Notes under the pieces: generated by a model
What the model was told of the DNA's origin: nothing
Database searches by the model: none
The model's input: the letters and a program-made list of their open reading frames with translations, nothing else
DNA from: Marasmius tenuissimus
Lineage: Eukaryota > Basidiomycota > Agaricomycetes > Agaricales > Marasmiaceae
NCBI GenBank assembly: GCA_029532415.1
Contig: JAQOTA010000042.1
Span: 558,001-622,000 of the forward strand
DNA: 64,000 nucleotides
Reading direction: 5' to 3'
Position numbers and translations under genes: made by a program
Shown: positions 23,062 to 34,049 of the stretch, piece after piece
Numbering within the stretch: the first letter of the stretch is position 1
How the letters are laid out: each line of letters begins with the position of its first letter

Positions 23062-25389
23062 CTACAACTCATGAGTATCAACCAGATCCCATTCATTCGG
23101 AGCGTCGGCGGGGCTTTTTGAGTTCACGGTCTCAGATTCTCTCTTCCGCTTAGGCTTAGGAGAAGCGGCTAAGAATGGATCTTTAACCGGTGCGTATAGA
23201 TATTTACAAAATACTCGTACCGTTGTTCCTCGTCCAGAGTTCGAAGCCTTTGACCAGGAGAGCAGGAATCGAACACTTCTCTTCATGCACGACTTCAGAA
23301 TTCGTAGGTGTATCGACGAGGGAGAATGTTGATGGAGAAGTGAATTGAGATACCGAAGGGGATGGTTCATCATCGTCCGAGTCTTTGAACTCGATCATCC
23401 GTTTATCATGAGGATCACCTGGAGCGCGGATCAGGTTGTGTCAAAAATGAGGAGTCACAGTACACACCTCGTATCATCTCGGGATAGCCGTGATCTCGAG
23501 CATATCGCTTGCCATCGGACTCGTAACCTTTCTTGTGCAGATATGTCTTAACAACGTTGTACTCCCTGGCCCACCAAAATGACCCGGTCCACTCATTAAC
23601 TTCCAGCTCAGGTATCCCATACTTCTCCCAATCCTTCTTTGGAATTGTAACTTTTCCTTTCGGGTCCGATGTCCAGTAGAACGGGGGGTCGGGCAAGGGA
23701 GCACGTACACAGTACATTCCATCGATGTGCTCGACACAGAGAGGTGGAACAAAGAGATAAGCAGGGGGAGATGATGTGTGGTTATGGGGAAATTTGCCGG
23801 TGAGGGAGAATCCCACTTCATCAACAAGATCTGGATATAGATATCAGATAGAGGTGAATATTCAAAAGTAAATAGTCAAAAACTTACAGATTATGCCACT
23901 GCCCATTGAGGAGTCATGCTGACTGAGATAGGCCCCCCGGAGTCGATCTTGGTCCTTCAACGGAAGACGCAATGAGAAGCTCAGACTGATTTGAGCCTCG
24001 TGGATGTTGGAGAATTGAAAGTCCACCCGTGAATAGACTGCATTGCTCAGTAGAATATTGGATGAGGAGATGGATGTGGGCACACCTTTCCCAGAGTAAC
24101 TTGCCTTGATGTTGTCACTGCGTGACTCAAAGTGCCATTCGGGAGGCGGAGTGGAAGGGAAGTGAGCAAGAACATCACTTCTCCGCTCGACAACGGCGCC
24201 AAATGTCAGGAGGCCATGTGGTGCATAGTTTAACAGGTCATCTCTCCACGTTTTCCCCAAGGACACAGCACAGTTCAACAGGCTACCGAAAGTGCGCTCG
24301 AAATAGGCGGTGATGTCATTGACATCGAGTTGGGGACGAGTTTCTTGGGGAAGCGGGGTGTATGAGGAGTCGAAATCGTAACCCTCCCGTTCTTCAATGG
24401 AGGTGGAAGCCGGGTCATAGAGCCAAGATCCGGCGTTGAGATCGAATGTCCAGTCGGACTCGTCGTCCGAAACCTGGTGTGCTATATTTAGCCAGGCACC
24501 ACGGAACATAGCCAACTCACCGGAACTGCCAGAGACTCATCGGCACGGAGGGCTTGGATTGCGACTTTCTGAAGACACTGTCAGCAGGGGATGGATAGAA
24601 GAGTGATAAGCGTACGTGTGTATAATATAAGTATAAATAAACCAATCCACCTCCGAGATATCGCTCAAAAAGCTCTAGTGCATTGGCCAGCTCTGAATCC
24701 CAGCCCAGTCAGCCGCGTTTGACAATCGGCTTGGCAAAAGCTGTCGTACCTGCGTGCAAAAGAATTGTGGGCATCTCCGCTGATACTAGTCCCAACATCT
24801 GAGCAAAACCCAGCGATCTAGATGCAATGAATGAGATGGTATTATCCAAGATTTCGACCAGATTGACCCCCACCTATTGGTTGAGTATGCATCGTAGAAC
24901 TGCTTCCACACCTTTATGGGCTCGTCAATCCCAGGTTCAGTCTATCAATATTCAGGAGAACTCACGAGGTGTATGATATCGTTGTCTTTCCTATCAATTG
25001 GCTCAACCGTAACCGTGGTGAACGTTCGAAAAGGCAGCTGGGCTATTTCTACCGTTTGATATCTCTTTCTAACCCGCACCCGCCTCATTTCACCCCGAAA
25101 TGGATTTGTGCCCCTCACACGGAGGCTCCCGTCCACCGAATAAGCCTCGCTCCGGAGTATCAAGTCACCCAACAAGAATTCTCTGAACAGATCTTGCCGC
25201 GGCTAAGTGAATTTTCAGTGCAATGAACACTCGCAAATCACACGAAGGACATACCATGAGCGCATTTCTCACTTGTCCTTCGCACCTCCCAGACCGACAT
25301 TGGACATTTGTAACGTTCCCAGCGATATGCGTGAACTGTTGACTGCCAACAAAAGTGAGGTCCTGCGCGTGTTCGAAGAAATTAGACAT
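23062..25389 (-). CDS. F1 family gene, intact copy 'b' (618 aa, 10 exons)
   Basis: Exons: 25255-25389, 24966-25202, 24874-24911, 24750-24817, 24616-24692, 24521-24568, 23888-24473, 23468-23830, 23221-23418, 23062-23168. They total 1857 nt, exactly 618 codons plus TAG, with nine GT-AG introns of 47-57 nt; three sister copies keep the same junctions. The N-terminus (FTHIAGNVTNVQC) resembles a short motif seen at the start of many Agaricomycete proteins. Residues 46-200 follow a kinase N-lobe-like pattern (FTTVTVEPIDRKD, then VWKQFYDAYSTNR, then MPTILLHAELANALE); this is inference from remembered Agaricomycete families, and no catalytic loop is visible. Residues 201-517 (exons 7-8) are an unrecognised domain rich in Trp and Tyr. 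The tail has an acidic patch (DSDDDEPSP) and a basic PKPKRKRE, a likely nuclear signal. Function unknown. Confidence 0.85.
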
Positions 25390-25435
25390 TTTGTTTGAGG
25401 TGAGGGAGAACGGGGGCAAGCGTAGATGTCTGATT

Positions 25436-25444
25436 GGTATATGT
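25436..25444 (-). promoter_or_regulatory. Conserved TATA-like element upstream of F1
   Basis: ACATATACC, 46 nt before the start codon of the intact gene, is kept as ACATATAC upstream of the other three F1 copies (about 7056-7063, 36130-36140 and 48915-48925), within otherwise diverged flanks. It is plausibly the core promoter. Confidence 0.45.
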
Positions 25445-25449
25445 AAAAA

Positions 25450-27060
25450 CCCCAGCTCATCTTCCCACTGACTCGTGATTTACACGCCCTGCTAGCACTC
25501 ATAGACCCATCAAGCAGACGTCTCGAGACACGCCTTTGATCGAGTATTCCTGTTTAGCTCCACAAAAGGATATAGCTCATTCACATTGCAAGCATGGTGT
25601 TCGATAGAAGTGTCCCGTAAGAGTGTGTGATCAACGTCGATGAGCAGCAGATTTATACACTGAGTGAGGCGCAGAAATCTCCATCCGCCATTTAGTAAGT
25701 CTCAGTAGTAACAATAGATACTCAAAAAGATAGACTCCCCTCGAATATCCTTGTTAAGCTTCCACTTGGCTCACTTTTAGCCCTCGACACCAGGGTGCGT
25801 ACACTCTATCGCCGCAACATGCGGCGAACACGTTGTATCATTCTTTCTGTCAATAAAACATTGAATGACGCGGAAACGTGTACCTTTGACGCTCATAACA
25901 GGTTGGCCAAACCGTCGATATGCTGTTCATCCTAATAGAAGGGTGAAATCAGCTGGTGATGCCGGAGCAAGACAAATATATCTGAGCTCCAGAACTCCAT
26001 TCATGTTGAATCCGTGTGCTGTGATTGGTTTGTGAAGATTCGAAATGGAGCTCATAATGCAAGGCAAGATAGGAACGTTCGGAAAGAACTATCGGAGGCG
26101 CTGCGGGTAGTGAGAGCGGCAAGGTAGCTGGCAGTTCTATGGATCAAGGAAGGGGATCAAAAGGAGCATTCCTCGTCACAGAACCAGAGGCGGCAAGCCT
26201 GTACCGCCTTCGATTCTGAGGAAATAATCTAGTGGGCAACAAAAACCGAGGAAACCGGTGGAAATCATAATCACTGGACTCTACGATAGCTCGAACATTT
26301 GAGAGCAAGAAACTAATCACGGGCCTGGAGCTCGTCATCCCTCCGTCATTACCTCAGCCTCAGGGCAAGAAGAACGTGGTTCTCATCACAGAGATATGTA
26401 CACGAGCATCACCCGAACCTAAGAAAATGCAGGTTTCGTTAATATTGCAGGAGATCAAAGGTGGAACACACAGAGAATCAAGATGAGGCGATCAGACCAA
26501 GACACTACAAGATCATGAGCCAGTACTTACCCCAATGTTGAGAGTTGCCATCAGAGTTGAGTGAAGAGAATCGAGTGGGTATCGCGCATGTATGGTAACG
26601 ACCAGTGATGAATGGTTCAATCTCCAGAAAGTCGACCCGGTAGACAACAGTGATGAGTAACAGCCTCCGTAATGCAGCTTGGAGGTGATTGTGGACGTTG
26701 AGTCGATATGGGCGAGGCCAAAGGGCTCGGCGACGCCATAGGATCAGAGTTCGGCCACGGGGAAATGAGAGAGATAACGATGTATCTCGCTAGCTCCTGT
26801 ATACACTGCCATTTGTATGGCCAAGGCTTCTATACATTGTGACTGAGAGAGTATGAGGGTCACAATGGAAAGTAGTAGCAGAGTGCTAGCCTGTGGCCGG
26901 GATCCGTACGATTTCAGGGCATTGCACAAAGTGCATAGGGTGCCAAGCACAAGATTCGAGAATGATAACGCGTGGCAGCATGGCATACTGTGGATAAGAT
27001 GGCCCGCCCGAGAAGCTCTCGAAGTCACTCTGTGATATGTACCCCAACACGGTTGGTTTG
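25450..27060. repeat. Segmental duplication, right part (partner 48940-50640)
   Basis: Strong direct similarity, for example ACCCGAACCTAAGAAAATGC at about 26410 and its match near 49895. A minus-strand frame at 26744-27028 is very hydrophobic (NLVLGTLCTLCNALK, then ASTLLLLSIVTLILS, then AIQMAVYTGASEIHRYLSHFP). The end of this frame is echoed in the partner (AIQIAVCAEASVIYRCLSDSP), suggesting a decayed minus-strand membrane protein gene. No full model could be built. Confidence 0.5.
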
Positions 27061-27482
27061 GGTGTACTCAAACAATACTAGTGGAGATACATACTTTGTC
27101 ATTCGTCCTGTATACAGATCTAGCGGCTTTACCCGTTCTAATTAGAGCTATAGCTACGCAGGATATGTCGTGCTAAGATAGATATGTAGTAGTAGATAGA
27201 AAACCTTGGAAGAAAACACGATAGGAATATGTGGCCAGCGGTCAAAGTAGTGGGTATATAATACGTATCGGAAACAAGTCGAAACTTGAAGCCTGTCAGG
27301 TATCCGCCGTGATAATTGAGGAACATGATTGCGGAAGTTTGCAATCTTGGCATCGCGCCAACGGGGTCGGCAACATCAATTAAAAGAGGAGCCTACGGCG
27401 TTGGCAACGGCGAACGCAATACCACACATGGTGAGACCCTTCGCCAATATAGGGTGGTCAGCGACGAAAAAACCCCGGTGAA

Positions 27483-27500
27483 GGGGGGGGGGGGGGGGGG
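27483..27500 (+). repeat. G18 homopolymer
   Basis: Eighteen consecutive G bases, followed by C and another GGG. Prone to sequencing error and replication slippage; could form a quadruplex. Confidence 0.9.
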
Positions 27501-27539
27501 CGGGTGTACGAAGGATTCGATAGAGCAGTTTTTCATCTG

Positions 27540-29200
27540 ATGGTCAGGTCGTCTAATACTCGCATGAAGGTAAGCCAGGGCAAAGTATGGGATAGAGAGG
27601 AAAACGTACCCGTAGAAATATCCATAAAATCAGCACAAACTCCCACTATGCATCTCTTCGACGCCTGATAACGATGAATCGAGTGGACGAGGCATGGCTT
27701 GTCCACCACGACGGGGGAATGGTAGTCTCCAAGCGAGGTTTCTCCAATCATGACTGTCCGCCATCGCCAGTTCAATACGGCAATGAGATCTCCCCTCCCA
27801 AATTCTCGCTCGAGGCACGGCAGGTACGGCCCAGGTAGGTGTATACTGGCATAGTCCAGCCGCTTCGGGAGGCTGAGGTAGGTGTGACACCGTCGGAGGA
27901 TATCCACCTGCTGGGTATCGCTCTGGCGGCTCGTAAAAGTGACTGGACAGAAAACATCAGCTCTCAATCTCCGAGAAGTCACGAAAAAAACATACCTGAT
28001 GTTATTCGACCTGCACTGTGGTATGCCCGCAGCATCGAGAGGCTCGAGAGGAGAGCTGTACGCGAAAAATGTCGGAATCGGGGATCACGGTCTTAAACCC
28101 CCAGCTCTCCATCCTAATGAAGATGTTATCCATGAATCCACGAGCGGGACTTGGGTAATAAGGCACGAGGCGGATATCGTGACGGGAGACACTCCAACCG
28201 CAAAGATAACGACCACCAAGTCATTCATGGAACGAGAAACGAGGGGAACAAAGCTCTTCCAAGCAGCGGTATGGCTCGGGGACCTATCTCAGGGTGAACA
28301 ATAAGCCGTCTGAGCCTATCCGTCCACTCCCGTGCTTCGATGGCTGGCCCAACGTGGGATTATAGGGTACCAATGCAGGAGCTAATCTTGACGTCGCTTG
28401 GGCAGTAAAAGGTGTCTGAATGGTCTTTCTCGAAAGAGAACTCCGACGAGGATGTGACAGCGGTGGTGTGGATAGGTTCTGGTGCAAAACTGTAGTAGAG
28501 GAGTGAAGAGAGTATGCTTGTCGAGGCCATACGTGTCCGAATGTTCTCGGGAAGCAACAGCAATGAGATTGAGGATGGCCAGTCTACGGGCGATGGATTG
28601 GATGAAACAGATCCCGGTGTTCGTACGGCAAGGAGGGCTATGATGGTAGAACACCAAATGTCCGAGACGAAGCGTTGCTGAAGTCGCGAAAATAGCCCCA
28701 TGACTGTTGAGATATCGGTGAACTGGGTGTCGAAGGAATTGCAGAGGGAAACGTAACTTCAACAATCAATGATACTCCATCTGGCCACCTCGTGCTTCTT
28801 CTCAAGTTTTGCAGCATGTTTTCAACCCAATAACCATCAGAGCGCAGGCGGAAATCTAGAGAATAAGGACAATGATGATGTGAGTTTTCAACGAATTCAA
28901 AGGGAGGCAAGAGAAACGAGAATGAAGGGAGTTATTGGGGGGAAAGGGAATGATTAAGGCAGGTACTACCCACCTCGACATCGATCCACCAACGCCCAGG
29001 GATCGGACTCGCATAGGTGTAAAAGATTGGAGAGATGGCAACAGTAATGAAGACGCCATCCCCAGTTCCTTCCAAGTCTCATCGCTCGATTCCCGTCGTT
29101 CACCTGTCGGCTATTATAAGCAAAAGACGCGCAAAAGAAAGTGCTTTTAGATACCACTCACCTAAGAGATCCGTTGAGAAGAGGGTAGTGATTAGTTACG
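27540..29200 (-). pseudogene. R2 family copy C (nonsense mutation in first exon)
   Basis: The 5' exon (about 28980-29100) aligns in frame with copy B, giving DLEGTGDGVFITVAISPIFY against NLEGFRVSVFIAVAITALFY. A TGA at 29079-29081 replaces the Trp codon of copy B. Downstream minus-strand blocks match copy A: ENMLQNLRRSTRW at about 28800, and SFAPEPIHTTAVTSSSEFSF at about 28420-28500. The block at 27640-27900 carries the YLSLPKRLDYASIHLPGPYL and SLGDYHSPVVVDK strings. Splice-like junctions remain. Decayed copy, function unknown. Confidence 0.5.
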
Positions 29201-29880
29201 GAGAAAGAAGTCATGGAGGCGAAGAGGAAAGAGAGAGGCTCACGTTCCGGACCCCAGCTCCGACGATTTGCCGGCCGAGCAGAGATACTTTAGGGCCGGT
29301 TGATCGAAAATCTGCGCGCTTCTTCTATCTTCACTTCCAACGTTCCTCCTACGACATCTAGCGTTGAGTTTGGGATGGCATCGGATCAACTCCAACTACT
29401 CTACTCACGTACTCCGCCACGACGTCAAAGCTCATATCCACTACTACCCCAGTGGTTCCGCCATCCTTTTCCTCGAGTACCAGTCCATAATGTTCCGTAT
29501 TTCACCATTCGATTCACATTACCTCAAAACACGACTCTCGCCAAGCTCCTTACACCCAAAAAATACTAGCAATTGGAGCATCCGCTCAATGTAGTCTCAA
29601 AGAGTGGTTGAGTGTCATCCTATCCGCTGTCAGGTGTGTGAATTCTGCTGTAATATCGTGCTTGCAGTTTGAGTTACACCCCAGCTACGTCTGCAGCAAA
29701 GCTCACGCAACTCTTCCACCGATATGCAATTCAGAGACCGTCTCATCAAGAGCGCTCTTATCTGAGTTCTACAAAAGAAATCTTGTCTGTTCGAAACGAA
29801 ACTCGCCGTTTGGTTACTTCCGGAGGAAGTTGGGGGTGTTTATTTTCAATTCTCTTCTGAACTCATTTCCCAAGTAGCAA
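29201..29880 (+). other. Decayed coding-like region, unrecognised
   Basis: Plus-strand frames at 29364-29594 (SAILFLEYQSIMFRISPFDS), 29300-29569 (TLPQNTTLAKLLTPKK) and 29669-29860 (SYTPATSAAKLTQLFHRYA) look protein-like and are shifted relative to one another. The first two together faintly resemble a BTB-type pattern, but I do not claim it. The left edge (29200-29330) is shared with 18.95-19.1 kb and 43.35-43.45 kb. Confidence 0.2.
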
Positions 29881-31978
29881 TACACTATCACGACCTGTTT
29901 ACCATCGTTATTTCGTGAAAGCAGGGCAGTCTTCGGGCGGATCAATCACCGGCAAGAATTTGAGAAGGTTGGGTATGGCTTAGCCAAACTCTAGTTTGAT
30001 GGTCGAGCCCCCTATGAATCAAGTGGGTTTCTTTCACGTTTTATCCTCGACCTTCTCCCCTACAATCACATCCAGCACTCTTTTCTGGTCTGTCCCCTCT
30101 CGGGTTGACTACAAAGTCATTCTTTGAAGCCAACCGTTTATCATTTCCGCATCACTCACCGAGCGCAGTATCAACTCTTTTTCTGCTTCGATATGGCGCC
30201 AATGATGCTTTCAGGACACTGGGACCCATTAGCATTGTCATCACACCATTGAAAACCAGAAAAATGATAGTAGGTATGGTGCTTTTCACTCTCTGCCGTC
30301 TGACCAGCTAGCAATCTAAACATATACCTACCTACTAGCTCTTCTGGCTGTCTTTACGGTGACCTCAAATCGATATTCCATACCATATTTTAAATATGAA
30401 CATAGTTCGCCCTACACGCCCTACCGCTCGGTCATCTTAATATCAACAGTACCGGTCCATATCCTCACGGCCGGGCATCCGCCTACATGAGCTTGACGAA
30501 AGTACCTCTTTGTTTTGGGTGGATTAGGTGGGTTGGGATTTTGTTTGTCAGTGTCTTCGCTCTTGGTCCTTATTGATACGGTATCTCACCGAGCGAAGTC
30601 TACCTATTTGACGCACCCACTCCTGATTTTCAGAGTGGGCTGTACTGAGTCAATCCAGGATAACAAACGACAGTGAACGCAGGAGAAACCTTTACCCAGT
30701 GAGTGGTACATTCAGCTCGTGGAAATGGGGTATACCGGCGTCGGTATTGAGATGAGTACTTGGGATAGGATGCTTATGCTTGGTAGAGCCGTTATTTTAG
30801 ACGATACCGCGTGCAATAGGCCCCGAAACGAGTTATTCCTGCGACATCGTGGTCATATCCTGGCAGGAGAGAGAACAATGATGGTTGTATTTTGGGGTGC
30901 AGGAAATCGGGGTCCTGGCACCTCGTATTATACTCTACGACGTCGAACTCGTAGAGTTTCCAAATCTTTCTCAGCTTTTTCTCCCTTGCTGCACTCTGTG
31001 AAATTACTGATGCTGTAGTTATTAGCACCGATCTAGAGTACGTTGATGATGCGTGGGTCGTGAGGGTTTGGAGTAGTACTTCCTTGGTATGTACTCGTCT
31101 TGTATCACAACTTCAGAGGATTTCACCGAGCTCCACTTCGTTTGAATTGTTTTCTCTCCCTCGAGAGCTCGTCGTCGTTGGCTAGATACTCACTCTCGAA
31201 TTCTCCGATATTTTGGTGTTTTTCTTGTGATGTTACCGACCTTATAATACTAATCGAGTTCAATATCTGGTGGCTGTTATGGGATCTTCTTCAGCTCGCT
31301 CCATGCTCTTGGGATCGGTGGTAGCGGCGCCGTCGTCCATGTACACCTTGACCCCTGCTGGGATCCACTGTCAGATTTGCCATTTGTCTCGTTGATAAGA
31401 CGTGGCTTTTTCCAGTGCCTCGGTGAGCCGTGATTCTTCTCGTTGGCGTGCTCACACCTTACTATCTCGTCTAAAGCATTTTGTAATAGGCCTTAACATC
31501 CGCAAGCTTCAGGTTTTGGTAGTGTGCTGGATGTGTATATTCGACGTTTCTGATTATGAAGACAATCCAAGTCGTCCAGGAGAGCAAAGAGCCCGCCACA
31601 ATCAGTTTTTCCCCGCCGCTGTTACGTACTTGGAGGTTTCGGTTAAGATCGTGATTGTCGACCTCGGGGCGAGGGGTATGATTTTACCTCTGGATAGCAT
31701 CTAGTGGGACGTTGGTGTTGGAAGCTCGGTGGAGTTCTGGATTTTAGACTGATCAGTCTTATATGTATCGTTTGGGTGAGTTGCTATCTCGGTATTTGAT
31801 CTGGGCCTTCGAGCTCTGCCGTATGTCCTCCTGCTATGTTTTCTACTTGTGAGTGCAGTCACTCGATTTGAAGGAGAGGGTAAATTTTTTCGAGCTATTT
31901 GGGCGTACCTGAGATGGGCCACCGCAGCTCATAAAACATGGGAGAATATTGCAGGTAGCTTCTTCTTATCATCGCTAT
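29881..31978. other. No supportable gene
   Basis: A plus-strand frame at 30719-31018 and others at 31100-31700 have no motif or paralogue. Nothing convincing is seen. Confidence 0.3.
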
Positions 31979-31980
31979 TA

Positions 31981-33016
31981 GGGGAATTCAGAGTAACTTT
32001 CAAACGTCGATTTCGAGCTGATTTCAAGCTCGATTTGAGATGAAATGTGGCGAAATGAAAATCATGGATTTCACGGATTTCGAGCTCATTTTCACATTGG
32101 ATTTCGGCTATTCCCGAGCGCGGCGGGGCTTGTCTGAGTTTGAATGGAGACGTGCGTCCACAAGCAGTGTTCATTTCTGTTACTCTATTTACTTCTTCGC
32201 TCCTACTATGCCACCAAAAAGGACAAACCAAGCATTGGGCTCGGAAGATCAGCCCGTATCTGTGAAAAAAACCGCCAAACGGCCTGCATCCTGTCGCTCA
32301 GTTGTACGCATGAGCCAGGACTTGACAGAGAGAAATGTGATTTATCATTTTACAGTAATTCCTGTAAATAATGAGACTCGCGAAAAAAATTTCGAAGAAA
32401 AAAAGAGCCGGAAGTCATATCCCAAACGGGTAATCAACAGGGGCTCACTGCTTCCTCCACACCGATCGGTGACGCCATCGCCAGTACATACCGCTCCATC
32501 CCTGTCCTTCCTCCTCCTCCCTTCATCTGGATCTTCTCCTCCTTGTTTTGCTCGATATATGGCTATCGTGCCATCAATATGTCATTGTAATGAATGTACA
32601 CGGTCTACAATGTACGTGAGGCTTTGGGGCTCACGGTAGTGCTAGCAGCGACGCGAGATCCGGGAGGCCGCCTCCGACATCGGGACAGGGGTCGAGGTTG
32701 GTTCTCCTTTTTGGGACTTCGTCTTTCGCGGGTTTTTTTTGAAACTTTTTTTTGCGAGTCTCATTATATACAGGAATAACTGTAAGGAGATCGATCAATA
32801 AACGGGATACGGTACAAGCACTGACGCAATAATATTCAAAATTTCTCCGCCGCACACGGCCCCGCTGGGAGAGCCGCTATACATTGAAATGCGCTACCAC
32901 ACTGTGAGCTCCCCACTTTCGAGTCCATTTCGAGCCCATTTTGATTTTTTTTTTGAGTCCAAATCAAACTCGAAATCAGCTCGAAATCGACGTTTGAAAG
33001 TTACTCTGAATTCCCC
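31981..33016. mobile_element. DNA transposon derivative with perfect 45-bp TIRs, TA target
   Basis: Arms 31981-32025 and 32972-33016 are perfectly complementary over 45 bp, starting GGGGAATTCAGAGTAACTTT. TA dinucleotides flank both ends (31979-31980 and 33017-33018). A plus-strand frame starts at 32208 (MPPKRTNQALGSEDQPVSVK) and runs into a second element at 32353. It may be the remaining N-terminus of the lost transposase. The 1036-bp length and missing catalytic domain indicate a non-autonomous deletion derivative of a Tc1/mariner- or pogo-like element. The identical arms suggest recent mobility. Confidence 0.8.
32353..32782. mobile_element. MITE nested in the 31981-33016 element
   Basis: The termini CAGTAATTCCTGTAAATAAT and CAGTTATTCCTGTATATAAT are inverted and continue as ATGAGACTCGC, then a looser A-rich symmetry of about 50 bp. 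TA lies on both sides (32351-32352 and 32783-32784). The 430-bp element interrupts the frame starting at 32208. No coding capacity was identified. Confidence 0.75.
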
Positions 33017-33018
33017 TA

Positions 33019-34049
33019 TTGTCTCCTTAAATTTCATGATGAATTCGAATCTCGGTTCTTGTGTATGAATTTTTTTCCTGTTCTCTGTGGCCCTGAATAT
33101 TGGCCGCTACTGGTATTCTTCATCATGTCTGCATTGGAACCTCGGTACCATACACATGTCGACAGGCCCTCATGCTCACTTGACTCTCCCTGGTTTGGGG
33201 CTATACTTCCGCATTGAGCTATCAACCCGCGATATTCAAACGCCATCCAGCTGTACCCAATTACTGGGCTGTATAGATGGTTGAAAACCCGCCTTGCGCG
33301 TAACGACCTACGAATGAGACTTGAGCTCTCTCAGAGCCGAAATCGCGATGAATCGTTCCGGTTACTTTATCACCACGTAAATCTGACGTTGGCGGCTAAT
33401 ACTGTCCGGATCTTTTTCTCGAAGCCAACGTTTGGAGGGGTATTACTCAGGTACCCCTTTCGTCCACGTCTGTTTGGTGATTCTATGATCACGGTGAAGT
33501 CAAGGCAAGAGGCGCTATGTCTGGTCGCCTCGTAGACCCACAGTAGAGATATTATATAGGGGGGGGGAAGTACGTGAATTCGAGAATTTAACAGAGGTTG
33601 TGGATGTGTAGCTGGACTGTTATCCAGCCATATGCGGTATGCGGTATTTCAATCACAGATAATATGTACATTAGAATCGTAGTGTGTTCCTTGTTCATCT
33701 TACGGATCCTCAACGATGAGAAAGTCCCAATTGTTCGAACAGTCATTCCAGCTCGCTGAATCCATGAGTTGTTCCTCGGCGCGACTATCCGACTGTGAGG
33801 AAGTGTCGGCTAGGATGTGGGGTTAAAGAAGCAATCACTTATAATCTTCGGGCTGTATTCGTACCGTTACAATCCGCACCCGCCGCTAATCCTGTGGCGA
33901 AAAGGTGTGTTGGGATGCATTGACCACCCATCGAAGTCTGATCATGCGAGCACGTCGATGGAAACGTGGGTAAATTGTCATCTGATTCCAAACCCGCGAG
34001 TTAGCCACCGAGTGACATCAAAGGGGACATAAGTCTTGGTTTGGACAAC
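33019..34049. other. No supportable gene
   Basis: Short frames only on both strands. A short G-run lies near 33560. Nothing further was identified. Confidence 0.3.

Noticed and set aside
29300..29600. BTB-domain-like pattern in plus-strand frames
   Set aside because: The resemblance depends on joining two shifted frames and on a few hydrophobic positions; not enough to name a domain.
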